Below, piece after piece: positions 17,519-25,921 of a stretch of 64,000 nucleotides of DNA. The stretch is taken from assembly GCA_004020875.1 (NCBI GenBank), contig SAPZ01000014.1:62001-126000 (forward strand), written 5' to 3'. Made by a program: the position numbers and the translations under genes. A model generated the notes under the pieces. It was not told where the DNA came from and did not search any database. It saw only the letters and a list, made by a program, of their open reading frames with translations. Position 1 is the first letter of the stretch. The number at the start of each line of letters is the position of its first letter. This DNA comes from Mesorhizobium sp. (GTDB lineage Bacteria; Pseudomonadota; Alphaproteobacteria; Rhizobiales; Rhizobiaceae).

Positions 17519-19021
17519 CTAAGCAGGCACCTTGAGCGGCGCGCGCCGCTTCAGCCATCCGGAAAGCTTCTCCATCTGCGCGGCGAAAGATAGCAGCGTC
17601 TCCTCGTCGCCGGGGCGCCCCGCCGCCTGGATGCCGAGCGGCAGGCCGTCCGCCGTGACATGCACCGGCAGCGCGATCGACGGCTGGCCGCTGACATTCT
17701 GGATCGCCGGCCAGTGGGTGAACCAAAGGCTCTTGTCCATCAGCTGGCCGAAGAACGACTTGACCTTGAGCAGGCTGGTGAGACGCAACTTATCGAGCAG
17801 GTTCTCGAGGAACTCGTCGGCGCCCTTGGGGTCCATCGCACCGCAGGCCAAAGGAGGATGCGCAATGATCGGCATCAGCACGGCGTCGTAGCGCGCGGTC
17901 TCCTCAATCAGCCGCCGCGCTGTGGCGTTGAGACGCTGCACGCCGTCATAGACTTCGCCGGCGGACAGCATTTCACCGAGCCGGCCGAGCACGCGCGTGG
18001 CGCGCTCCACCTCGCCGGTCACCGGCCGGCCGATGCGCTGCGCCTCGCCCCTAATCGTGCCGGCAACCGCCGAGGCGACACTCCGGCAAAAATCGGCGAT
18101 GAAATCGCGGCCGATATAGGGCAGGTCGATCTCCTCCACCGTGTGGCCGCCCTCGCGCGCCAGCGCCACGGCGGTGTCGAGCGCCGCAAGCGTGTCGGCC
18201 GAGATCGGCAGGCCGAGCGGCGACTTGCGATAGACGGCAAGGCTGAGCTTGCCCGGGTCGCGCGCCGCGGCGACCGCGAAGAAACCTTGCGGGGCACGCG
18301 CCGCGTAGGGCGAGAGCGGATCGGCGCCATGGGTGAGATCGAGCAGCAGTGCGCTATCGCGCACCGAGCGGCTGACGGCATGGTCGACGACCATGCCGTA
18401 CCAGCTTTCGCTGACCAGCGGCGTCAGCGGCACACGGCCGCGTGAGGTTTTCAGGCCGACCAGCCCACTGCAGGCCGAAGGCACGCGGATCGAGCCGCCT
18501 CCATCGGAGGCATGCGCCGCCGGCACCACGCCCGCCGCCACCAGCGCCGCCGCGCCCCCGGAGGAGCCTCCGGTCGTGTGGCCGGTGTTCCAGGGGTTCC
18601 GGGTGATGCCGAAGCGGGCTGACTCCGTCATCAGCCGCAGCCCATGCTCCGGTGAGGTGCTGGTGGCGATCGGGATCAGGCCGGCGGCGAGATAGCGCTC
18701 GACCATCACCGAGTTGAAATCGGCGGTGAATGGCGGGATGCGGCTGCCGCCGTGGATCGGAACGCCCTTGAGGCCGATGCCGAGATCCTTGAGCGCGAAG
18801 GGCACGCCGGCCAGCGGCAGCGTGCGGTCGACTGTCTTCGCCCGCGCCCGCGCGGCGTCGTAAAGCGGCGTGGCGATTGCATTGATGTCCGGTCGCGTCG
18901 CCTCGGCGCGCGCGATCGCCGCGTCGACCAGTTCCTGCGGCGCGACCTCGCCCCGGTGCACGAGCTCGCCCAGCCCGGTCGCATCCTGTTCCCAAAGCAA
19001 GCGTTCGATCGACATCCGCAT
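17519..19021 (-). CDS. Amidase-signature enzyme
   Basis: The protein has 500 residues with the amidase signature. The catalytic lysine lies in PFALKDLG, and the Ser-Ser-containing loop is TGGSSGGAAALVAAG followed by DGGGSIRVPSACSGLVGLK. These are the elements of the Ser-cisSer-Lys triad. It hydrolyses an amide bond, with unknown substrate. It is not GatA on the evidence available: no gatB or gatC is adjacent and the C-terminal half is the general amidase type. The ATG at 19021 or the ATG six bases later could start it. It lies 98 bp upstream of argB on the same strand. Confidence 0.88.
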   Translation of the reverse strand: MRMSIERLLWEQDATGLGELVHRGEVAPQELVDAAIARAEATRPDINAIATPLYDAARARAKTVDRTLPLAGVPFALKDLGIGLKGVPIHGGSRIPPFTADFNSVMVERYLAAGLIPIATSTSPEHGLRLMTESARFGITRNPWNTGHTTGGSSGGAAALVAAGVVPAAHASDGGGSIRVPSACSGLVGLKTSRGRVPLTPLVSESWYGMVVDHAVSRSVRDSALLLDLTHGADPLSPYAARAPQGFFAVAAARDPGKLSLAVYRKSPLGLPISADTLAALDTAVALAREGGHTVEEIDLPYIGRDFIADFCRSVASAVAGTIRGEAQRIGRPVTGEVERATRVLGRLGEMLSAGEVYDGVQRLNATARRLIEETARYDAVLMPIIAHPPLACGAMDPKGADEFLENLLDKLRLTSLLKVKSFFGQLMDKSLWFTHWPAIQNVSGQPSIALPVHVTADGLPLGIQAAGRPGDEETLLSFAAQMEKLSGWLKRRAPLKVPA

Positions 19022-19128
19022 CCCCGATTTTTGAGGAGGCTATCGACGCCCGATTAGCTTGGCAACGGCCCATGCCCAAGCGCCGGATCGGCTCGCGGCT
19101 GCCGGTGAGAACGAGCCCTCCGGCGCCC

Positions 19129-19147
19129 GTTGCAATTAAGTTGCAAT
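19129..19147. promoter_or_regulatory. Direct GTTGCAAT repeat upstream of ECF sigma gene
   Basis: GTTGCAAT occurs at 19129-19136 and again at 19140-19147, eleven bases apart, ending 16 bases before the sigma-factor start at 19164. Each half contains the self-complementary TTGCAA. One-helical-turn spacing suggests a protein-binding site, but no regulator can be named. Confidence 0.25.
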
Positions 19148-19163
19148 CTTCTAATTTGCCGCC

Positions 19164-19703
19164 ATGGCGCCGCAGGACATCAGCAAGCTGATAGTCCGGA
19201 CTTCGATGAAGGACCGGGCCGCGTTCGATCTGCTTTACAGGCAGACCAGCGCGAAACTTTTCGGCGTTTGCCTTCGTGTCTTGAGGGACCGGGGTGATGC
19301 GGAAGAAGCGCTGCAGGAAGTCTTCGTCAAGATATGGACGAAGGCGGACCGCTTCGCGGTTTCCGATCTGAGCCCGATTTCCTGGCTGGTGGCCGTTGCG
19401 CGCAACCATGCGATCGATCGAATCAGGGCGCGGCGCAGTCCTTCCGCCAACATCGATGTGGCCCTCGACGTCGCCGATCCGACGCCGGGACCTGAGGCCA
19501 CGGCGGTGGCGGGCGGCGAGACCGAACGCATCCACCATTGCCTCGAAGAGTTGGAGAAGGACCGGGCAGCGGCCGTCCGGGGCGCCTATCTAAATGGCGA
19601 AAGCTATGCCGAGCTGGCGGAGCGCTTCAAGGTTCCGCTGAACACGATGCGGACCTGGCTGCGGCGAAGCCTGCTCAAACTGAGAGAATGCCTGGAAAGA
19701 TGA
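19164..19703 (+). CDS. ECF sigma-70 family factor
   Basis: The protein has 179 residues. Region 2 (DRAAFDLLYRQTSAKLFGVCLRV broken by variable residues, then DAEEALQEVFVKIW) and region 4 (YLNGESYAELAERFKVPLNTMRTWLRR, with a helix-turn-helix) are both present, as in SigK/RpoE-like ECF factors. The stop codon overlaps the start of the anti-sigma gene in an ATGA, so the pair is translationally coupled. The fasciclin gene downstream is a likely target or companion, a grouping seen with SigK-type factors in other bacteria. Confidence 0.92.
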   Translation: MAPQDISKLIVRTSMKDRAAFDLLYRQTSAKLFGVCLRVLRDRGDAEEALQEVFVKIWTKADRFAVSDLSPISWLVAVARNHAIDRIRARRSPSANIDVALDVADPTPGPEATAVAGGETERIHHCLEELEKDRAAAVRGAYLNGESYAELAERFKVPLNTMRTWLRRSLLKLRECLER

Positions 19704-20422
19704 CGCTGGCGGAAGACAACGGACCGGAACGTGGAGGCGACGACCTGCTCGCCGCCGAATACGTTCTCGGCGTGCTGGCTGCCGACGACCGCCAGATCGC
19801 GTCCCGCCGCATCGATACCGAGGCAGCCTTCGCCCGGCTGGTCGATGCCTGGGAGGTACATTTCGCGCCGATGGCCGCCATCTATGCCGCAGTCGAGCCG
19901 CCGGCTTCTGTCAAGGTGGCGATCGACAGGCGGCTGTTCGCATCGTCCGCCCCCAACTCAACGGCGCCCAGCGGTGGCCTATGGCGCAGCCTCGCCTTCT
20001 GGCGCGGCCTTGCCGCCGCGGCCATTGCCGCTTTGGCTGTCTATATCGCCCTGCCTTACGTCAATCCGCCGGTTCAGCCGCCCGGGACCAGGCTGGTCGC
20101 GTCGCTTGCCGCCGACAACAGCAACGTCAAATACCTCGCCGTCTATGACGCCGTCCGCCACGAGGTCGGCCTGTCGCTGGTCTCCGGCGATCACGGTGCC
20201 GGCAAGGACTTCGAGCTGTGGATGATCGAAGGCAAGAATGCGCCGATCTCGATGGGCGTCATCCCGGCCGGCCAGACCGCGCGCATGGCCGTGGCACCTG
20301 CCATCCAGCAGAAGCTGGCGCAGGGCGCCGTGCTCGCCGTCAGCCTTGAGCCTTCGGGCGGTTCGCCGACCGGCCAGCCAACCGGCCCTGTCGTTGCCGC
20401 GGGTGACCTGAAGGGCATCTGA
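19700..20422 (+). CDS. Anti-sigma factor, RskA/anti-sigma-K type
   Basis: The protein has 240 residues. A short cytoplasmic domain (LLAAEYVLGVLAADDRQ, the family signature) comes first. A single membrane segment follows near residues 97-115 (GLAAAAIAALAVYIALPYV). The C-terminal domain should be periplasmic (VKYLAVYDAVRHEVGLS, FELWMIEGKNAPISMGVIP). It should hold the upstream sigma factor inactive until a signal leads to its release. The ATG at 19700 is used because of the ATGA overlap; an in-frame ATG at 19688 is possible. Confidence 0.92.
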   Translation: MTLAEDNGPERGGDDLLAAEYVLGVLAADDRQIASRRIDTEAAFARLVDAWEVHFAPMAAIYAAVEPPASVKVAIDRRLFASSAPNSTAPSGGLWRSLAFWRGLAAAAIAALAVYIALPYVNPPVQPPGTRLVASLAADNSNVKYLAVYDAVRHEVGLSLVSGDHGAGKDFELWMIEGKNAPISMGVIPAGQTARMAVAPAIQQKLAQGAVLAVSLEPSGGSPTGQPTGPVVAAGDLKGI

Positions 20423-20625
20423 TCCCGGACGACACGTTCTCAAGACCAATGAATGTCTATCTCCTGCCTTGGCAGGAACGCGAAGTTCGCTCTCAACGCG
20501 AGCAGAGCGAGTGGAATAAATCGAGCGAAGGAAAATCTATCGGCATTCGTGAAACTAACTTTTTTCTGGCCCGTATCTCCCGCGTTCCCAAAGGATGGGA
20601 AAAACAACCCGAGGAGACTGACACA

Positions 20626-21180
20626 ATGCGTAAAATCGCTACCCTTTTGCTTGCCTCCACGCTTGGCCTTTCCGCAATCGGCGCCGTTGCCTATGCCAAT
20701 CCGATGGTTGGCGGCGCGCCGATGTATGCCAAGAAGAACATCATCGAGAACGCCGTCAATTCGAAGGACCACACCACGCTGGTCGCCGCCGTCAAGGCCG
20801 CCGGCCTGGTCGACACGCTGCAGGGCGCCGGTCCCTTCACTGTCTTTGCGCCGACCAACGAAGCCTTCGCGGCGCTGCCCGCTGGCACGGTCGACACGCT
20901 GCTCAAGCCCGAGAACAAGGACAAGCTGACCAAGGTGCTGACCTGCCACGTCATCGCCGCCAAGGCGCTGGCCGCCGATGTTGCCAAGATGGCCAAGGCC
21001 GATGGTGGCGCCCACCAGGTCAAGACGGTCGGCGGCTGCGAGCTGACGCTGAAGGCCGAGAAGGGCAAGGTCACTGTCACCGACGAGAACGGCAATGTCG
21101 CCCATGTCACCATCGCCGATGTCCGCCAGTCGAACGGCGTCATCCACGTCATCGACAAGGTTCTCTTGCCGAAGATGTAA
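20626..21180 (+). CDS. Secreted fasciclin-domain protein
   Basis: The protein has 184 residues. Residues 1-24 form a Sec signal peptide (MRKIATLLLASTLGLSAIG...AYA). The rest is one fasciclin (FAS1/beta-Ig-h3) domain with the conserved blocks FTVFAPTNEAFAALP and NGVIHVIDKVLLP. FAS1 domains mediate adhesion; rhizobial members have been linked to symbiosis. The start at 20626 has GAGGAG at 20611, while open codons upstream lack a site. It follows the anti-sigma gene by 203 bp and so may have its own ECF-dependent promoter, though I could not identify one with certainty. Confidence 0.93.
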   Translation: MRKIATLLLASTLGLSAIGAVAYANPMVGGAPMYAKKNIIENAVNSKDHTTLVAAVKAAGLVDTLQGAGPFTVFAPTNEAFAALPAGTVDTLLKPENKDKLTKVLTCHVIAAKALAADVAKMAKADGGAHQVKTVGGCELTLKAEKGKVTVTDENGNVAHVTIADVRQSNGVIHVIDKVLLPKM

Positions 21181-21257
21181 CAAAGCGTACCTGGCCGGCG
21201 AAGACATGGCTGAGCGCCGGCTGCGACATCCAAGGTCCGCGCCGCCGGCAAGGGTGT

Positions 21258-21293
21258 GCTCCGCGTCGCGCCGCAAGAAGGGCGGCGCGGAGC
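21258..21293 (+). terminator. Hairpin downstream of fasciclin gene
   Basis: GCTCCGCG at 21258-21265 pairs with CGCGGAGC at 21286-21293 around a 20-base loop that can pair further (CGCCGC with GGCGG). No T-run follows, so it is a weak candidate for a terminator or an mRNA 3' end stabiliser. Confidence 0.35.
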
Positions 21294-21383
21294 AGCCTCC
21301 TCAACAATAGCGGATAGGGCGTCACCGGCTTTTGATTTCCGAGTGGTGTTCTATCTTGGCAAAATGCGTCAGGAGGAACGGCT

Positions 21384-21887
<504 letters not shown>

Positions 21888-21911
21888 TCACTTTCAACTG
21901 CGCGAAATGAA

Positions 21912-21945
21912 TGACCCCGGAAATCGTCGCCGATTTCCGGGGTCA
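21912..21945. terminator. Strong bidirectional hairpin between msrB and emrB
   Basis: TGACCCCGGAAATC at 21912-21925 pairs perfectly with GATTTCCGGGGTCA at 21932-21945 around a six-base loop. It stands between the convergent ends of msrB (21887) and emrB (21980), the expected place for a shared terminator. There is no T-tract on either side. Confidence 0.6.
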
Positions 21946-21979
21946 CGTGTTGAGGAGACCAGGCGGGGGTTCCGGCTCC

Positions 21980-23593
21980 TCAATGGCCTCCGCCGCCACC
22001 GCCGCCCTGCTGGGCGGGCTTGTTGATGAACAGCACGAAAAATCCGAGCGAGGCGAACAGCACCGTCAGCATCATGAACACGTCCATGAAGGACAAAAGC
22101 GCCGCCTGCTGCTGCACCATGGCCGACAGTTTCGAGATCGCCGCGCTCGTGGCGTCGAGCCCTGCGGTCTGCTGGAAAGTCAGCTCCATGTTCTGCACCT
22201 TGGTCTGCGCGGCGGCGCTGCCCCACTGCACATGCTCGGCGAGCCGCGCATAGTGGAAGGCGTTGCGGTCGATCAGCACGGTGTTGATCAGCGCCAGGCC
22301 GACGGCGCCGCCGAGGTTGCGGGTCAGGTTGAACAGGCCCGACGCATTCTTCAGCCGTTCCGGCGGCAAAGTGCCGAGCGCGATATTGTTGATCGGCACC
22401 ATGCACAACATCATCGAGCAGCCGCGCAGGATCTGCGGGATCAAGAGCTCATAGAAATCCCAGTCGGCGGTAAGATGCGTCATCCACCACGTGCCGGTGG
22501 CGAAGCCCAGGAAGCCGATCATCATCATCAGCCTGAGATCGATCTTGTTCGACAGGATGCCGGCGACCGGCGCGGTGAAGAACATCGCCAGGCCGCTGAC
22601 GAACAGCGCTTCGCCGATCATCATCGAATCGTAGCCGCGGATACGGCCGAGGAACACCGGATAGAGATAGGTGAGTCCGTAAAGGCCGATGCCGACGACG
22701 AAGGAGAACAGCGAGCCGAAGGCGAAGTTGATGTTGCTGAAGGCCCTGAGGTCGACGATCGGCTCCTCGGCGGTGAAGACGCGCCAGAAGAAGATGATGC
22801 CGCCGATGGTCATGATGACGGCGCAGACGAATACCGCCGGCTCCTGCAGCCAGTCATGGTTCGGGCCTTCCTCCAGCACATATTCCATGCAGCCGAGGAA
22901 AGCGGCCATGCCGATCAGGCCCCACCAGTCGAACTTGGAGAACAGTTTCAGGTTGGGCTTGTCGAAGTCGATCAGTGCCCACGCCGCCGTCGCCACCAGG
23001 ATACCGGGCACGACATTGATCAGGAACAGCCAGTGCCAGGACATGGCGTGGCTGATATAGCCGCCCACCGTCGGACCGATCGTCGGCGCCAGCGTCGCCA
23101 CCAGGCCGATCATCGGCGAGACGACGGCGCGCTTGGAAGGCGGGAAGATGGTGAAGGCGGCCGCGAAGACGCTGGGGATCATGCCGCCGCCGATGAAACC
23201 CTGGATGGCGCGATAGACGATCATCTGGTCGATGTTGGTTGCGGTGGCGGCGAGTGCGCTGGCCGCGGTGAAGCCGGCGGCCGCCGTGGTGAACAGCACG
23301 CGCGTCGACAGCATGCGGCTAAGGAAGCCCGACAGCGGGATCATCACCACCTCGGCGATCAGATAGGCGGTCTGCACCCACGGGATCTCATCGGAGCTGG
23401 CGCTGAGGCCCGCCTGGATTTCCGACAGCGAGGCCGAGACGATCTGGATGTCGAGGATCGCCATGAACATGCCGAACACCATCGCCAGAAAGGCAACGAC
23501 GCGGCGCACGGGCATATGGTCCGTGGGCAGCGCCGGCGCGGCAGCGGCCGAGCGTCCGGGCATTGCTCCTGCGGTGATGGTTGCGGTTGCCAT
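21980..23593 (-). CDS. emrB: DHA2-family drug efflux permease (EmrB type)
   Basis: This is the inner-membrane proton-driven pump of an EmrAB tripartite efflux system. The protein has 537 residues with about 14 hydrophobic segments. ILDIQIVSASLSEI in the first helix and the motif-C-like GPTVGGYISHAMSWHWLFLINV match the DHA2 group. The C-terminus ends in a run of glycines and a histidine, which is a curiosity. The gene follows emrA by 118 bp on the same strand, and both are divergent from a TetR regulator. Confidence 0.93.
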   Translation of the reverse strand: MATATITAGAMPGRSAAAAPALPTDHMPVRRVVAFLAMVFGMFMAILDIQIVSASLSEIQAGLSASSDEIPWVQTAYLIAEVVMIPLSGFLSRMLSTRVLFTTAAAGFTAASALAATATNIDQMIVYRAIQGFIGGGMIPSVFAAAFTIFPPSKRAVVSPMIGLVATLAPTIGPTVGGYISHAMSWHWLFLINVVPGILVATAAWALIDFDKPNLKLFSKFDWWGLIGMAAFLGCMEYVLEEGPNHDWLQEPAVFVCAVIMTIGGIIFFWRVFTAEEPIVDLRAFSNINFAFGSLFSFVVGIGLYGLTYLYPVFLGRIRGYDSMMIGEALFVSGLAMFFTAPVAGILSNKIDLRLMMMIGFLGFATGTWWMTHLTADWDFYELLIPQILRGCSMMLCMVPINNIALGTLPPERLKNASGLFNLTRNLGGAVGLALINTVLIDRNAFHYARLAEHVQWGSAAAQTKVQNMELTFQQTAGLDATSAAISKLSAMVQQQAALLSFMDVFMMLTVLFASLGFFVLFINKPAQQGGGGGGGH

Positions 23594-23711
23594 GTCATGG
23601 CCTCCTTAAGCAATTCTCGGGGACAGGCGCGTGGCGGCCCGGAACTGCGTCGAAACGGATAAAGCAGGCTGGGCGGCTCGGCGCTCGAATGGCCACCGAA
23701 CCGCCCCCCAA

Positions 23712-24896
23712 TCAGTTGGTCGTCGAAGCCGGCGCGGTGCGGCTGTCGACCGCGACGACGACGCTTAGGCCGGCGCGCAGCTTGCCGGTCTTCAAGACGT
23801 CGGCCGGCACGTCGATGCGCACGGGCACGCGCTGCACCACCTTGGTGAAGTTGCCGGTGGCATTCTCCGGCGGCAGCAGCGAGAACACGGCGCCCGAAGC
23901 CGGCGCCAGCGAAGAGACCGTGCCTTGGAAGCTCTGGCCGTCGATCGCGTCTACGGTGATGCGGACCTTCTCGCCGGGCACCATGGGGCCGAGCTGCGTC
24001 TCCTTGAAGTTGCCGACGATGTAGAGCTTGTCCATCGGCACCACGACGGCGAGCTTCTGGCCGGGGCTGACGAGGTCGCCCTGCTCGACCGACCGATTGC
24101 CGACGACGCCGTCATAGGGTGCCTTGAGCACGGTGAAGGAAAGGTCGCGCTCGGCCTTGTCGCGGGTGAGCTGCAGCGACGCCAGCGTCGAAGCCGATTC
24201 CGCGCGCTGCGCCTCAAGGACGCCGATATTGGCTTGCGCCGCGGCGATCTGGGCGTCGGCGCCGACAAGCGCTGCCTTGGCCTGGTCGAGCGCGGTCTGG
24301 GCGTCGTCGAGCTGCGCCTGCGTACCGACATGCGTCTTGAGCAGTTGAGCGGCGCGGTCCTGGGCGCGCGCCGCATTGTCGGCGGCGGCCTGGTCCGCGA
24401 CCTTCTGCGCCTGAGCCTGCGACAGCGAGGCCTGGGCCGCCTTGGTCTGAGCGTCGATGCGGTCGAGCGTCTTCGCCAGCGTGGCGATCTGCGCCTCGGC
24501 CTGGGCGACGGCGATCTTGTAGTCGCCATTGTCGATGACGAAGAGAGGATCGCCGGCCTTGACCTTCTGGTTCTCGCCCACCAGCACCTTGTCGATATAA
24601 CCGGAAATTTTCGGTGACACGAACGACATATCGGCCTGGACATAGGCGTCGTCGGTGGAGATCATGAACCGGCCGTCAGTCCAGTAGTTATAGCCATACC
24701 AGGAGCCGGCGCCGAGCAGGGCAAGGCCGATGATCGGCAACAGGAATGAGCGAGCCGAGCGCTTTTTCTTGGCGGGTGCTTCGGCCGGAGCCGCGACGGG
24801 CACGGCGGGCTGGACAGGGACTTCCGGAGCTTCGGTCGAAGGTTGGACCTTGGCGTTTGGAAAGGTGCGTACTTCGGCGGTGGCGTTCGAGGACAT
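23712..24896 (-). CDS. emrA: HlyD-family membrane fusion protein (EmrA type)
   Basis: This is the periplasmic adaptor that joins EmrB to an outer-membrane channel. The protein has 394 residues: a Pro/Ala-rich cytoplasmic tail, one membrane segment at about 49-70 (SFLLPIIGLALLGAGSWYGY), a biotinyl-lipoyl-like domain (VSPKISGYIDKVLVGENQKV), a long helical hairpin rich in Ala and Gln (about residues 125-250), and a beta-barrel end. The start ATG at 24896 is 29 bp from the first of two palindromic operators. Confidence 0.94.
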   Translation of the reverse strand: MSSNATAEVRTFPNAKVQPSTEAPEVPVQPAVPVAAPAEAPAKKKRSARSFLLPIIGLALLGAGSWYGYNYWTDGRFMISTDDAYVQADMSFVSPKISGYIDKVLVGENQKVKAGDPLFVIDNGDYKIAVAQAEAQIATLAKTLDRIDAQTKAAQASLSQAQAQKVADQAAADNAARAQDRAAQLLKTHVGTQAQLDDAQTALDQAKAALVGADAQIAAAQANIGVLEAQRAESASTLASLQLTRDKAERDLSFTVLKAPYDGVVGNRSVEQGDLVSPGQKLAVVVPMDKLYIVGNFKETQLGPMVPGEKVRITVDAIDGQSFQGTVSSLAPASGAVFSLLPPENATGNFTKVVQRVPVRIDVPADVLKTGKLRAGLSVVVAVDSRTAPASTTN

Positions 24897-24924
24897 AACG
24901 ATCTCTCTGAATGTCAGTCATACT

Positions 24925-24938
24925 GAACCGTTCGGTTC
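24925..24938. promoter_or_regulatory. TetR operator half-site pair 1 (GAACCG..CGGTTC)
   Basis: GAACCGTTCGGTTC is a perfect 14-bp inverted repeat in the emrA-tetR intergenic region, close to the emrA start. It shares the GAACCG/CGGTTC arms with the second site at 24987-25004, centred about 64 bp away, which supports both being bound by the divergent TetR protein. Confidence 0.7.
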
Positions 24939-24986
24939 GAATTGGCGATTGACATAGCGCGGAAAGAAGACCATATCAAGAGGAAA

Positions 24987-25004
24987 TCGAACCGAGCGGT
25001 TCGA
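24987..25004. promoter_or_regulatory. TetR operator 2, perfect 18-bp palindrome
   Basis: TCGAACCGAGCGGTTCGA is a perfect palindrome with 8-bp arms, 25 bp upstream of the TetR start at 25029. With the first site it would let the regulator repress both its own gene and emrAB until an inducer binds. Confidence 0.75.
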
Positions 25005-25028
25005 AAATATTTTCGAGGAATGATTTCT

Positions 25029-25730
25029 ATGGTCGAAACGACAGCCGATAGCGATCTGCTCGACTTACGCAAGGGGCGCCCGGCCGCCGGGCAGGACCCG
25101 GTCAAGCGGGCCCAGATCATCGAAGGCGCCCGCCGCGTCTTTATAGACAAGGGCTTCGAGGCCGCCTCGATGAACGACATCACGCGCGAGGCCGGCGTCT
25201 CCAAGGGCACGATCTACGTCTATTTCGAGAACAAGGAAGAACTTTTCGAGGCTCTCATCGAGGAAGAGCGCGGCACCATCTTCAAGAACATGTACGAGGT
25301 GCTCGACCATTTCGACGACCTGCGCCACACGCTGGTGAGGTTCGGCATGGGGCTCTCCGCCAAGATCACCTCGGCCAAGGTCATTCAGGCCCAGCGCACC
25401 GTCGTCGGCGCCGCCGACCGGATACCCGAGCTTGGCGCGCGTTTCTACGAGCGTGGCCCGAAGCGCGGCCATGACAAGGTCATGGCTTTCCTCAATGAAG
25501 CCATTGAACGCGGCCTGCTCAAGATCGACGATGTCGACCTTGCCGCCTACCAGTTCACCGAGCTCTGCCTCGCAGGCCTGTTCCGCCAGTGCATCTTTTC
25601 CTACCGCACCAAGGCGCCGACCCAGGCCGAGATCGAGCGTGTGGTGACGTCGGGTGTCGACGTCTTCCTGAAAGCCTATGGCACCGCGAAATTCCTCGCC
25701 GAGGAGCGGGCGCACGCCGAAACCGCTTGA
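25029..25730 (+). CDS. TetR family regulator of EmrAB
   Basis: The protein has 233 residues. The helix-turn-helix lies near residues 25-70 (IIEGARRVFIDKGFEAASMN through GVSKGTIYVYFENKEELFEAL), and the rest is the variable ligand-binding region. It is divergent from emrAB with two matching palindromes between them, so it most likely represses the pump and itself. Sinorhizobium has a comparable TetR regulator, EmrR, beside an EmrAB pump that responds to plant flavonoids. The start at 25029 is favoured over the ATG at 25020 because GAGGA is correctly spaced only from 25029. Confidence 0.92.
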   Translation: MVETTADSDLLDLRKGRPAAGQDPVKRAQIIEGARRVFIDKGFEAASMNDITREAGVSKGTIYVYFENKEELFEALIEEERGTIFKNMYEVLDHFDDLRHTLVRFGMGLSAKITSAKVIQAQRTVVGAADRIPELGARFYERGPKRGHDKVMAFLNEAIERGLLKIDDVDLAAYQFTELCLAGLFRQCIFSYRTKAPTQAEIERVVTSGVDVFLKAYGTAKFLAEERAHAETA

Positions 25731-25921
25731 CCGGCGCTGCACTGCCGCGCGTGGTTGCGAGGCGGCCTGAAGCATGGCCAGCGCCATGACTCGCCTTTGC
25801 GCGGGTCGGATACCTTCTCCCCAAATCTGACCGTTGATTGGCATTCCGGACAGGTCGTTTGGAAGGACCTGTTAACCATCGCTTCCTATGTCTCGGGTAC
25901 CTGCAATTGCGAGTCTCGAGT

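Noticed and set aside
17519..19021. GatA subunit of the tRNA amidotransferase
   Set aside because: The amidase signature is general; gatB and gatC are absent nearby and the protein looks like a stand-alone amidase.
21911..23662. A 583-codon plus-strand frame rich in His, Asp and Arg
   Set aside because: It is the antisense of emrB; the high His/Asp/Arg content mirrors membrane-protein codons.
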